From Algicola sagamiensis DSM 14643 (GTDB lineage: Bacteria > Pseudomonadota > Gammaproteobacteria > Enterobacterales > Alteromonadaceae): 64,000 nucleotides of DNA. Positions 46,271 to 55,343 of this stretch are shown piece by piece (within the stretch, counting starts at the first letter, position 1; every line of letters starts with the position of its first letter). Made by a program: the position numbers and the translations under genes. Below the pieces are notes generated by a model that saw only the letters and a program-made list of their open reading frames with translations, searched no databases and had not been told where the DNA came from. Location: positions 1-64,000 of the forward strand of contig NZ_KB894502.1 of assembly GCF_000374485.1 (NCBI RefSeq). Direction: 5' to 3'.

Positions 46271-48165
46271 CAAATATTACAGGAATCATCGGGGATGTTA
46301 TTGCAGGACCGATTGTTCGAAAGTTGACAGCAAAGGAGTGTGTTATTTGGGTTGCACTGAAAAAACCGGCAGCGTTGTCAGTGCAATTACCGAGTACGGC
46401 TCAACGAGAGAACATTGCTTCAACTCAGGTCGACACAGTACAAGTTGGTTCTCACGCTTTTATCTCATTAATCACACTTTCTTTTGAGCAGCCGCTTGTG
46501 GATGGAGAAACTCTGTATTACGACATTCAAGTCGATGATGAGATGCTATCTAAGCAGCAGCCTTGGCTCTGCTACGCCGATCAAGATGTATTCAGTATTC
46601 AATATCAGTTTCATGTTGGCTCGTTACTTCATGGCTCATGTCGAAACCCACACTATCCGAGTAGAGATACGCTACTGAATGCGGATGAGCTGATTGCCAA
46701 GAAAGTTGCACAAGCAACCCCTCGTCCTGCAATGTTATTGATGACCGGTGATCAAATCTATGCGGATGATGTTGCTGGACCGATGCTCTTGTTGATTAGA
46801 AAGGTCATTGATGAATTGGGATTGTATTCAGAAACTTTTATTCATGCGCCGTTTGAAGATACGAAAGGACTCTATGATCATCCCGATCAACTATATCTGC
46901 GCGATAATATACTTCCCAAAAACGAGATCCAGTTGACGAATACTTGGATGCGTTGGATAAAACCGAATAGCCAGCCTGTATTTTCGTCCGTGAAAAGTCA
47001 TAACCATTTGATCTCATTGGCAGAAAACATCGCGATGTATTTGTTAGTCTGGTCGCCTGTTTTATGGACTTATTGGGATGAGATAGCTTGTCCAGAAAGC
47101 TTATCTCCAGCGTTACAGAAAAAGTTTGAACTTGAGTATGAAATCCTGAGCGAATTTAAAACTGGGCTAAACCAAGTACAACGTCTGCTCGCGCATATAC
47201 CGACGTATATGATCTTTGATGACCATGATGTCACTGATGATTGGAATTTGACGGCCCAGTGGGAAATGAATGTTTATGGTAACCCATTTTCCAAACGAAT
47301 TATTGGGAACTCACTGATTGCATACTGGCTGTTTCAAGGTTGGGGGAATGCACCAGAACGATTTACTACAGAGTTTTATGAGACGGTACAATCTTATTTT
47401 TCTCACCCAACGCCCGAGCAGCATGACGAGCTTGTTAATGTGATGCTGGGCTTTGAACGTTGGCACTACAAGATTGATACATTTCCGAAAATTATTGTAT
47501 TGGATACACGAACCCATCGATGGCGCTCAGAAGAAGAGTTCAACCGCCCATCAGGGTTAATGGACTGGGAGACGCTATCTGAGTTGCAGCAGGACTTAAT
47601 GGATCAGGAAGCGGTCATTATGGTTTCCGCAGCGCCTGTTTTTGGTGTAAAGCTGATAGAAGCCATTCAAGAAGTGTTTGCCTTTTTTGGAAAAGAATTG
47701 CTGGTGGATGTGGAGAACTGGATGGCACACCCAGGTGCAGCAAAGACGCTCTTGCAAATCATCAAGCACCCCAAAACACCCAAGCACTTCACGATATTGT
47801 CTGGTGATGTCCATTATTCATTTGTTTATGATGCGGTGATCCGATTTGCCAAAAACTCCCCACAGATATGGCAAATTACATGCAGTGGGATCAAAAACCA
47901 GTTTCCGTTGAAGTTAATCGCCTGTCTGGATAAGTTCAACCGCATCCTCTATAGTCCATACTCCTTTTTTAACTGGTTTACGAAGCGAAAACGAATGCGG
48001 ATCCGGCATTGGCGTATCGAGCAGCGAAAGGGGATTGAGCTCCTATCACAAAGTGCGATTGGACATGTCACCTTTGATGAAAATGGTTGCCCAGACGAGA
48101 TTGCGATCCTCACTAATGAGCAGGATAAATATACCTTTCATCCCAAAAAGGAGCCGAAAGATTAG
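46267..48165 (+). CDS. PhoD-like metallophosphatase family protein
   Basis: A 632-residue protein of the alkaline phosphatase D-like fold. An N-terminal beta domain (about 1-110) precedes the metallophosphatase core with HGSCRNPH, LLMTGDQIYADDV, the FDDHDVTDDWN block and SGDVHYSF. There is no signal peptide, so it is cytoplasmic, unlike secreted PhoD. The long insert around 180-300 (QLYLRDNILP, IAMYLLVWSPVLWTYWDE) is typical of a large uncharacterised bacterial subgroup. Translationally coupled to tatD (ATGA overlap) and convergent with lpxH. Substrate unknown. Confidence 0.85.
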   Translation: MTNITGIIGDVIAGPIVRKLTAKECVIWVALKKPAALSVQLPSTAQRENIASTQVDTVQVGSHAFISLITLSFEQPLVDGETLYYDIQVDDEMLSKQQPWLCYADQDVFSIQYQFHVGSLLHGSCRNPHYPSRDTLLNADELIAKKVAQATPRPAMLLMTGDQIYADDVAGPMLLLIRKVIDELGLYSETFIHAPFEDTKGLYDHPDQLYLRDNILPKNEIQLTNTWMRWIKPNSQPVFSSVKSHNHLISLAENIAMYLLVWSPVLWTYWDEIACPESLSPALQKKFELEYEILSEFKTGLNQVQRLLAHIPTYMIFDDHDVTDDWNLTAQWEMNVYGNPFSKRIIGNSLIAYWLFQGWGNAPERFTTEFYETVQSYFSHPTPEQHDELVNVMLGFERWHYKIDTFPKIIVLDTRTHRWRSEEEFNRPSGLMDWETLSELQQDLMDQEAVIMVSAAPVFGVKLIEAIQEVFAFFGKELLVDVENWMAHPGAAKTLLQIIKHPKTPKHFTILSGDVHYSFVYDAVIRFAKNSPQIWQITCSGIKNQFPLKLIACLDKFNRILYSPYSFFNWFTKRKRMRIRHWRIEQRKGIELLSQSAIGHVTFDENGCPDEIAILTNEQDKYTFHPKKEPKD

Positions 48166-48168
48166 GGT

Positions 48169-48927
48169 TTACTCGGCGCCAAGCTTGGGCAGTGGACGAA
48201 AAATAAGCTCTCTGGTGTCCGGTGTCACAATTAGGTAGCTGCCCTGTGTATACCAGTCGCCGAGAACAATCCGCTTTCCTGTGCTATGCGCAAGTTGAAT
48301 ATCATGCTGATCTGGTCGGTGTGTATGGCCATGGATTAAGGTCTTCACCTGATGCTTTTCCATTACTTCTATGACTGCTTCTGGTGTCACATCCAGAATA
48401 TCGAGATCCATATTCATTTGAGCAAGATCCATTTGAGCGAGTTTGCTTTTGTCCCTGGCGCTTTTGCCTAATTTTTGGCGATAAGATAATGGAAGGAGCA
48501 ACATCAATCTTGGCCACCACCAAGATCGGGATTTTTTCCGGAATTTCTGATATGCCAAATCTTGTGTACAGAGTGAATCTCCATGCATGATTAGAACACG
48601 CTCACCATATAAATCAATGATGCTTTCTTCGGGCAGGAGTTTCATCCCTGATTGTGTTGCATATGATTTCCCAAGTAAAAAGTCACGATTCCCGTGGATA
48701 AAGAAGACAGGGACACCGCCATCACTGAGTTGGCGCAATGTAATCGCGACTTCTTTGTGAAGCGATGAATCATCATCATCACCCACCCAAACTTCAAAAA
48801 AATCGCCAAGGATATACAGTGCGTCACAATCGACAGCAGTTGTTTGGATGAATTCAACGAAAAGTGCAGTAATGTCTGGGCGTGATTCACATAAATGGAG
48901 ATCGGAGATAAACAACGTTTTTTGCAT
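48169..48927 (-). CDS. lpxH: UDP-2,3-diacylglucosamine diphosphatase
   Basis: A 252-residue peripheral membrane enzyme of lipid A synthesis, making lipid X and UMP from UDP-2,3-diacylglucosamine. All calcineurin-type metal motifs are visible: ISDLHL, LGDFFEVWVGDD, FIHGNRDFLLG, MHGDSLC and LIHGHTHRP. The length is a little above the E. coli 240. It lies downstream of ppiB in the usual gammaproteobacterial lpxH-ppiB-cysS cluster. Confidence 0.97.
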   Translation of the reverse strand: MQKTLFISDLHLCESRPDITALFVEFIQTTAVDCDALYILGDFFEVWVGDDDDSSLHKEVAITLRQLSDGGVPVFFIHGNRDFLLGKSYATQSGMKLLPEESIIDLYGERVLIMHGDSLCTQDLAYQKFRKKSRSWWWPRLMLLLPLSYRQKLGKSARDKSKLAQMDLAQMNMDLDILDVTPEAVIEVMEKHQVKTLIHGHTHRPDQHDIQLAHSTGKRIVLGDWYTQGSYLIVTPDTRELIFRPLPKLGAE

Positions 48928-48941
48928 GGGAGACCTATATG

Positions 48942-48963
48942 AGAGCAGCTGTACGGCTGCTCT
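48942..48963. terminator. Hairpin between ppiB and lpxH
   Basis: AGAGCAGC (48942-48949) pairs with GCTGCTCT (48956-48963). It lies after the ppiB stop and just before the lpxH ribosome site. Without a T-run it may be an intercistronic stabiliser rather than a terminator. Confidence 0.4.
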
Positions 48964-49005
48964 TAAGGGAAGTTGTCAGCTTCTATAAGCTTATGTTTCT
49001 CTTGT

Positions 49006-49500
49006 TTATTCTTCTACTGTTACTGATTCAATGACGATTTCTTCGAGTGGAACGTCTTGGTGAAAGCCCATTGTACCCGTTGCAACACCTTTCATTTTGT
49101 TTACAACATCCATTCCTTCAACCACTTCACCAAAGACACAGTAACCCCAGCCGTCTGGTGTTTCTGCACGGAAATTGAGGAAGTCATTATCATTCACGTT
49201 GATAAAGAACTGACTGGAAGCACTATGAGGTTCCATTGTACGTGCCATCGCAACTGTACCAGTTTTATTTGCTAGGCCGTTGTTTGCTTCGTTCTGGATA
49301 GGTGCATTGCTTTCTTTTTCCTGTAAACCAGAACTCATGCCACCACCTTGGACCATAAAGCCATCAATCACACGATGGAAAATCGTTCCTTCATAAAAAC
49401 CTTCTTTTGCGTAACTCAGGAAGTTTTCTACCGTTGCAGGTGCTTTTTCTGCATTCAGTGCGATTTTGATATCACCCAAATTCGTATGTAAAGTAACCAT
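49006..49500 (-). CDS. ppiB: Cytoplasmic peptidyl-prolyl cis-trans isomerase B
   Basis: A 164-residue cyclophilin without signal peptide. It carries [14 protein letters not shown], the catalytic block [14 protein letters not shown] (Arg), [16 protein letters not shown] and [15 protein letters not shown]. It speeds proline isomerisation in protein folding. The ATG at 49500 gives the E. coli-type length; the frame open to 49521 adds seven atypical residues. It is divergent from cysS. Confidence 0.96.
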   Translation of the reverse strand: MVTLHTNLGDIKIALNAEKAPATVENFLSYAKEGFYEGTIFHRVIDGFMVQGGGMSSGLQEKESNAPIQNEANNGLANKTGTVAMARTMEPHSASSQFFINVNDNDFLNFRAETPDGWGYCVFGEVVEGMDVVNKMKGVATGTMGFHQDVPLEEIVIESVTVEE

Positions 49501-49664
49501 ATTTTTTGCCTTATTAGTCAAAGTAGGGCAATTGTAGCGAAGGGGGACGACTTGTAAAGGATCTTCTTTGTACTTGGGGTAGTTACAAGCACAAGAGGAT
49601 GCTAGAATGCTCTGCTCAGCAAGTGTTTTAACCGAATTAGAGAATTTAAGGAGATAGTTTCCCC

Positions 49665-51044
49665 ATGCTGAAAATATTTAACACATTGACCAGAGAAAAA
49701 GAGACCTTTCAACCGATGGAACCGGGCAAAGTTGGTTTGTATGTGTGTGGGGTAACTGTTTATGACCTATGTCATGTTGGACATGCAAGAACATACGTTG
49801 CCTTTGATCTGATGGTGAGATATCTGAGAAGGCAGGGCTATGATGTCAACTATGTGCGAAACATCACGGACGTAGAAGATAAAATTATCAAACGTGCATT
49901 GGAAAATCAGGAATCTACAGACACACTTGTGAACCGAAATATCGCTGAGATGTATCAGGATTTTGATGCCCTTAACCTACTTCGTCCAGATATCGAGCCT
50001 CGCGTCACGACGCATATGTCTGAAATTATTGATATCATCGAAACGCTTATCGAAAAAGGGTTCGCATATATTGCACCAAATCAAGACGTGTTATTTGATG
50101 TGTCCAAGTATGATGAGTATGGTCGCTTAAGCCGTCAAAATCTGGAAATGCTCCAAGCTGGTGCGCGTGTTGATGTGGATGAGAATAAAGACGATCCACT
50201 CGATTTTGTACTTTGGAAACAATCAAAAGCGGATGAACCATCGTGGCCTTCACCGTGGGGCAATGGTCGTCCTGGATGGCATATCGAATGTTCTGCAATG
50301 AGTCAAAAACACCTCGGTACAACATTTGATATTCATGGTGGAGGCTCTGACTTACAGTTCCCGCACCACGAAAATGAAATCGCACAATCTTGCTGTGCAT
50401 CTGGCAAGGAGTACGCTAAGTTATGGATCCACGGCGGTATGGTCCAGGTTGATAAGCAGAAAATGTCGAAGTCATTGGGTAACTTTTTCACTATCCGTGA
50501 TGTATTAAAAGTGTATGACGCAGAAACACTACGCTACTTTTTGATCTCGAGTCACTATCGTAGTCAGCTCAACTATACGGAAGAAAACTTGAAGCAAGCC
50601 CGTTCCGCTCTTGAGCGAATCTACACTGCACTTCGAGGTTTAACGCCATCTCAAGACTTCGATCAGCAGAGTGACTACATCCAGCGTTTTGAAGGCGCGA
50701 TGAACGACGATTTTAATACTGCTGAAGCTTTGCCAGTCCTCTTCGATTTGGTAAAAGAAATCAATCGAACGAAAGAATCTGACAAAGAAACAGCAGCCCG
50801 ACTTGCAGGTCAATTGGTTTATCTTGGTGAAGTGCTGGGTATTGCAGGTAGTGATCCAGAGCTTTTCCTCTGTGGTCAGCAGTGTGATGAAGAGGTAACA
50901 GAAATCGAAAACTTGATTGCTGCACGAAACCAAGCCCGAGCAGATAAAAACTGGGCTTTGGCAGATGAGTGCCGTGACAAACTCAATGCCATGAATATTG
51001 AGTTGGAAGATGGGCCAAATGGTACCATCTGGCGTCGTCGCTAA
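49665..51044 (+). CDS. cysS: Cysteinyl-tRNA synthetase
   Basis: A 459-residue class I aminoacyl-tRNA synthetase, monomeric and zinc-dependent. It shows [18 protein letters not shown] with the HIGH-type HVGH and a zinc Cys, WHIECSAMS with a second zinc Cys, [14 protein letters not shown], and [11 protein letters not shown] (KMSKS). The C-terminal anticodon region ends with [14 protein letters not shown]. An AAGGAG site precedes the ATG. Confidence 0.98.
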   Translation: MLKIFNTLTREKETFQPMEPGKVGLYVCGVTVYDLCHVGHARTYVAFDLMVRYLRRQGYDVNYVRNITDVEDKIIKRALENQESTDTLVNRNIAEMYQDFDALNLLRPDIEPRVTTHMSEIIDIIETLIEKGFAYIAPNQDVLFDVSKYDEYGRLSRQNLEMLQAGARVDVDENKDDPLDFVLWKQSKADEPSWPSPWGNGRPGWHIECSAMSQKHLGTTFDIHGGGSDLQFPHHENEIAQSCCASGKEYAKLWIHGGMVQVDKQKMSKSLGNFFTIRDVLKVYDAETLRYFLISSHYRSQLNYTEENLKQARSALERIYTALRGLTPSQDFDQQSDYIQRFEGAMNDDFNTAEALPVLFDLVKEINRTKESDKETAARLAGQLVYLGEVLGIAGSDPELFLCGQQCDEEVTEIENLIAARNQARADKNWALADECRDKLNAMNIELEDGPNGTIWRRR

Positions 51045-51062
51045 CTTGAAACAGAATTAATT

Positions 51063-51090
51063 CGGTGCCTACGATCTGTGGGCACTGTTT
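51063..51090 (+). terminator. Probable terminator of cysS
   Basis: CGGTGCC (51063-51069) pairs with GGCACTG (51081-51087, one wobble) and is followed by TTTCT, 19 bp past the cysS stop. Confidence 0.5.
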
Positions 51091-51309
51091 CTAACGTTGT
51101 ATTTTCCGAAAGATAAATCGGACTCGTCTCCCAAATAATAATTTCTCTCGATTGAACCGCTATTATTCGTAAAAAATTCATCATTCTGTCGCATTGTAGG
51201 CTGATACTGTATCCGATAGGGTCAATCGCAGTGGCTACTGAAGTGAGGGTAAACATTCCCTCATTGCAGTGCGCTCAAAAACGATAAAAATAACTCTGAA
51301 GGAGCGAAC

Positions 51310-52014
51310 ATGAAGTTGAAACACTTAATTGCAGAGATCCTTGGAACCTTTATGTTGGTATTTGCTGGGACCGGGGCAGTTGTGATTAATCAAGCATCAG
51401 GTGGGGCAATTACCCATATTGGTATTGCGCTTGTTTTTGGTTTAATCGTAACTGTAGTCGTCTACACTTATGGCGAATCCTCTGGCGCTCATATTAATCC
51501 TGCTGTAACGATAGCGCTTTGGTTGTCGAAACGTTTCCCAGGTGCCAGTGTTGTACCCTATATCATTGCACAGTGTATAGGTGCGATTGCCGCGTCAATG
51601 TTGCTATCCGCAATGTACCCTGCAAATGAATCCCTTGGGGGTACCATCCCAAGTATCCCAGCAAGTTATGCATTCATTTTTGAACTATTACTCACGTGGT
51701 GGCTGATGACTGTGATTTTACATGTCACGGTTGGCGAGAAAGAAAAGGTTGTTCTTGCAGGCGCGATTATTGGCGGTGTTGTTGCCCTGGAGGCATTATT
51801 TGCTGGTCCTGCGACAGGGGCTTCTATGAACCCGGCTCGTTCACTTGGTCCGGCTTTAATTTCTGGACAGCTTTCCCATATTTGGTTGTATATCTTAGCG
51901 CCAATCTTAGGGGCAAGTCTTGCTGTATTTACTTATGCACTCACAACAGACTCAAATGCAAATGATGTCAATGAAGTGGAAGAAATCCCAGAAGTACAAG
52001 AAAACAACGCATAA
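51310..52014 (+). CDS. MIP family aquaporin
   Basis: A 234-residue, six-helix inner-membrane channel. Both pore loops are intact: SSGAHINPAVT in the first half and TGASMNPARSLGPA in the second. The first helix reads LIAEILGTFMLVFAGTGAVV. The C-terminal tail is acidic (VNEVEEIPEVQE). It is more like water-type aquaporins (AqpZ group) than GlpF because no glpK or glpD lies nearby and the second NPA is followed by RS. Solute choice is inference. GAAGGAGCG precedes the start. Confidence 0.92.
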   Translation: MKLKHLIAEILGTFMLVFAGTGAVVINQASGGAITHIGIALVFGLIVTVVVYTYGESSGAHINPAVTIALWLSKRFPGASVVPYIIAQCIGAIAASMLLSAMYPANESLGGTIPSIPASYAFIFELLLTWWLMTVILHVTVGEKEKVVLAGAIIGGVVALEALFAGPATGASMNPARSLGPALISGQLSHIWLYILAPILGASLAVFTYALTTDSNANDVNEVEEIPEVQENNA

Positions 52015-52061
52015 GTTCTTCTACACTAAGTGAAGTGTCTCTTTTTCACTTTGTGTAACGT

Positions 52062-52829
52062 ATGCATCATGGATTAAAAGTCGTCAGTTTCATATTGCTC
52101 CTGTTCTTTGTCACGGGAGCATATGCCCAGAAAAAGGTCATTGTCCTGTCAAATGGTGAGTGGCCGCCATTTCTCGGAGAAGAATTGGTAGATCATGGTC
52201 CCACGAGCTACATCGTATCAGAAGCTTTCCGGCGATTTGGTTATCAAGTCAATTATAAGTTTTACCCTTGGTCCCGCGCTTATCACACAGCAAAGCGTGG
52301 CACAGTCTTAGGTTCAGTGATATGGACTTACTCGACCAACCGAGCAAAAGATTTTTTCTTTAGTGACTCTGTTCTTCATACGAAAGACGTTCTTTTTCAT
52401 CTAAAATCTCATCCTATAGAGTGGGAAAAGTTAGAAGATTTGAAGCCTTATCTCATCGGTGCAACCAATAAATATTTTTATGGTCAGGCTTTTTCTGATG
52501 CAGAAACTGTGGGTACGCTGATGGTTGATCGGATCCCGAATGAAGAAAAGAACTTCCTCAAGTTGTTACACAAACGCATTGACGTTGCGCTCATCAATTA
52601 TTATGTCGGTTTAGAACTTATCCGCCTTCATGTACCGCTCGATGAACAAAGTAAAATTGTATCGCACCCGAGACCTGTCTATGAAAATGAATATCATCTC
52701 ATCCTTTCCAAAAATCGTCCAGAAAGCAAAGATCTAGTTAAAAAGTTTAATCAAGCCCTAAAGGAAATGATATCAGAAGGGATTGTTGAGAAAGTCTATT
52801 CTGGCGAAACGCATTTACCCGGTCAATAA
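52062..52829 (+). CDS. Orphan periplasmic binding protein, SBP family 3-like
   Basis: A 255-residue secreted protein (signal peptide to about residue 22, AYA). It has VIVLSNGEWPPFLGE, KFYPWSRAYHTAKRG (PWSRA at 69-73), STNRAKDFFFSDSVLHTKDVLFHLKS and a final ALKEMISEGIVEKVYSG. The TNRAKDF and SDSV positions match TEERKKDF and SDPV of the protein at 10848-11633, so these two are the closest pair in the window. It follows the aquaporin gene by 47 bp but has no transporter partner. Confidence 0.85.
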   Translation: MHHGLKVVSFILLLFFVTGAYAQKKVIVLSNGEWPPFLGEELVDHGPTSYIVSEAFRRFGYQVNYKFYPWSRAYHTAKRGTVLGSVIWTYSTNRAKDFFFSDSVLHTKDVLFHLKSHPIEWEKLEDLKPYLIGATNKYFYGQAFSDAETVGTLMVDRIPNEEKNFLKLLHKRIDVALINYYVGLELIRLHVPLDEQSKIVSHPRPVYENEYHLILSKNRPESKDLVKKFNQALKEMISEGIVEKVYSGETHLPGQ

Positions 52830-52980
52830 GCACCTATATTTGTCATCGAATCAATCTCATTGGGCTACAGCCGATCAAAGATCAACACGTGCTTTCATTT
52901 CTGGTATACTTTGCGCCTTGAAAATGAGTGGTGCAGTCAGTGGATTGCGTCAGGTAACGAATTAGCATATGAAGGTCAGC

Positions 52981-55107
52981 ATGAACCAGTATCTTGCATT
53001 AACATCCCCAGGTCTTGAATCTTTTCTGGTCAGAGAGCTTGAAACGCTCGGTGCATCTCAAATCAAAGAAACACCAGCTGGTGTTTACTTCTCCGCTTCA
53101 CTTCTGGAAGCTTATCAAATTTGTCTCTGGACTCGATATAGCACACGTATCTTGAAAAAAATCCACGAAGGCTTTTTTGAGAACAAAGGTGAATTTATTC
53201 GTGTGATTGATGAAGTGAATTTCCCATCAATTATGAAATGCCACCAGACCTTCAAAACTGACTTTGTCGGACGACATAAATTGTTTGAGAACACCCAATA
53301 TGGGGCATTACTGCTCAAAGATATTCTTGTTGACCAATTCTCGAAAAAATATTCAGAAAGGCCGAATGTCGAGCGTCAGGATGCAGACTTTGTGTTTCAG
53401 GCACGCGTAAGAAGAAACAAAGTTCAGCTCTTTCTTGATTTTTCCGGTGCTTCTTTGCACCAACGAGGTTACCGTTCAGAGCAAGGTGAAGCCCCATTAA
53501 AAGAACATCTTGCTTGTGCAATGATTGAAGCATCTGGTTGGTTAAAAGATACAAGTCGGCCATTGGTCGATCCGTGCTGTGGTTCTGGAACAATTATGAT
53601 CGAAGCGGCAAGTATGGCTTGTCATCGTGCGCCTGGCTTAAAACGTTATTTTGCTTTTGAAAACCACAATGATTTTGATGCTTCTGGATTAAAAGTACTT
53701 GTCGATGAAGCGCAAGCAAAAGAAACATCACCAGATCTTACGATTATCGGTTGTGATATCAATCGACGTGTTGTTGATAAAGCGCGTAAGAATGCAAAAA
53801 ATGCAGGGTTTGGGAAGGTTCTTAAAATTGATCAGGGCAGTGCAGAAGAATTCGATTGGACCCAATTCGATACCCCAGGTGTTGTTGTGACGAACCCACC
53901 ATATGGAGAACGTATGGGGGAATTCCTACCACTGGTCAACCTATATGCGCGTTGGATGTATCAGCTTAAAACAAACGGACTGGGCTGGCATGTCTCACTT
54001 CTTACTTCAGATGAGCTGTTTACTGCGAAAGCTAAAGTGGCGGTAAAGAAACGCAACAAAGTGCGAAATGGCCCGATTGATTGTGAGATCATGCAGATCA
54101 TCTTCGATGAGCGCCAGTGTGAAATCAAAAAAGGCGATCAGGGCAAATTCCAACTGAATGATGAAAACAGCCTGAGCTTTTTCAAGCGACTTGAGAAAAA
54201 CACCAAAAAGCTGAAAAAATGGCTCAAGCAAGAGAATATTGACTGCTATCGCCTGTACGATGCCGATATTCCAGAATATAACTTTGCAGTGGATGTGTAT
54301 GGTGAGCACCTTGTCATTCAGGAATACGCTCCACCCAAAACTGTTGATGCGATTGCTGCCAGTAAGCGAAAATTTGATGCGTTACTACTTCTGAGTGAGT
54401 TTTGGCAAGAGCCAGAAAAGATTTTGTATAAAGTGCGTGAGAAGCAAAAGGGCAAGAACCAGTACAATGCACTTGAAAAGAAAACGCAGTATGTGAGTGT
54501 CCAAGAATACAATGCGCGCTTTCTTGTGAATTTGACAGATTATTTGGACAATGGCTTGTTTCTAGATCACCGCATTACCCGTGCGATGCTTGGTCGAATG
54601 TCCAAAGATAAACATGTCCTGAACCTGTTCTGTTATACAGGAACCGCATCAGTGCATGCTGCGCTTGGTGGCGCAAAATCTGTGACGTCTGTGGATATGT
54701 CCAGAACCTACTTAAATTGGGCAAAAGATAACTTTGCGGAAAACGAGTTATTCAACTGGAAGAAGTATCGTTTTGAGCAAGATAATTGCATTGAGTGGGT
54801 GCAAAGCTGTACACAGAAATTTGATCTGGTCTTCCTTGATCCGCCGACTTTCTCTAATTCTAAGCGAATGAAAGACGTTTTCGACGTTCAACGTGATCAT
54901 GTGCTGATGCTTGAAGATATCAAAGATTGTCTCAATGAAGGCGGTAAAGTGATATTTTCGAATAACCATCGCAAATTTAAGCTTGATCAACAAGCGATTG
55001 AGGATTTAGGATTCCAAGTGACAGATATCACAAAGAAAACGATCCCATTGGACTTTGAACGAAATCAAAAAATCCATCACTGCTGGTTATTGGAGTTGGC
55101 TGAATGA
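52981..55107 (+). CDS. rlmL: Bifunctional 23S rRNA methyltransferase RlmKL
   Basis: A 708-residue fusion of two methyltransferases that makes m2G2445 (RlmL half) and m7G2069 (RlmK half) in 23S rRNA. A THUMP domain comes first (about 45-155), then the RlmL catalytic part with VDPCCGSGTIMIEAAS and VVTNPPYGER. The RlmK part has LNLFCYTGTASVHAALGGA and FLDPPTFSNSKRM. The ATG at 52981 with AAGG upstream fits E. coli RlmL (MN...GLE) better than the ATG four codons earlier. It overlaps the glutaredoxin-like gene by 4 bp. Confidence 0.96.
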   Translation: MNQYLALTSPGLESFLVRELETLGASQIKETPAGVYFSASLLEAYQICLWTRYSTRILKKIHEGFFENKGEFIRVIDEVNFPSIMKCHQTFKTDFVGRHKLFENTQYGALLLKDILVDQFSKKYSERPNVERQDADFVFQARVRRNKVQLFLDFSGASLHQRGYRSEQGEAPLKEHLACAMIEASGWLKDTSRPLVDPCCGSGTIMIEAASMACHRAPGLKRYFAFENHNDFDASGLKVLVDEAQAKETSPDLTIIGCDINRRVVDKARKNAKNAGFGKVLKIDQGSAEEFDWTQFDTPGVVVTNPPYGERMGEFLPLVNLYARWMYQLKTNGLGWHVSLLTSDELFTAKAKVAVKKRNKVRNGPIDCEIMQIIFDERQCEIKKGDQGKFQLNDENSLSFFKRLEKNTKKLKKWLKQENIDCYRLYDADIPEYNFAVDVYGEHLVIQEYAPPKTVDAIAASKRKFDALLLLSEFWQEPEKILYKVREKQKGKNQYNALEKKTQYVSVQEYNARFLVNLTDYLDNGLFLDHRITRAMLGRMSKDKHVLNLFCYTGTASVHAALGGAKSVTSVDMSRTYLNWAKDNFAENELFNWKKYRFEQDNCIEWVQSCTQKFDLVFLDPPTFSNSKRMKDVFDVQRDHVLMLEDIKDCLNEGGKVIFSNNHRKFKLDQQAIEDLGFQVTDITKKTIPLDFERNQKIHHCWLLELAE

Positions 55108-55337
55108 GTACATTTAAGCTTTATTCGACCGCAGGGTGTCACTTATGTGAAATTGCAGAAGTTCAGCTAGGTAAACTTGGTTATTTAGCTGAAACACAAA
55201 AGGTGGATATTGTGGGAGATGAGCTGCTTGTGCGGGACTACGGCGATAAAATCCCGGTATTAGAGCATGTGATCTCACAAGAAAAATTATACTGGCCATT
55301 CACGCCAGCACAAATTCAACAGTTGTTAGAGTCATAA
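55104..55337 (+). CDS. Glutaredoxin-like thioredoxin-fold protein
   Basis: A 77-residue protein of the DUF836/glutaredoxin-like family. It has LYSTAGCHLCEIAE with a CxxC redox pair, followed by VDIVGDELLVRDYGDKIPVLEH, which contains the cis-Pro of the thioredoxin fold. The partner is unknown. It lies between rlmKL and uup with a 4-bp overlap on one side and a 6-bp gap on the other, an arrangement conserved in related bacteria. Confidence 0.85.
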   Translation: MSTFKLYSTAGCHLCEIAEVQLGKLGYLAETQKVDIVGDELLVRDYGDKIPVLEHVISQEKLYWPFTPAQIQQLLES

Positions 55338-55343
55338 GAACCT

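Noticed and set aside
51041-51256. 71-codon minus-strand frame after cysS
   Set aside because: It overlaps the cysS end and its probable terminator and has no recognisable features.
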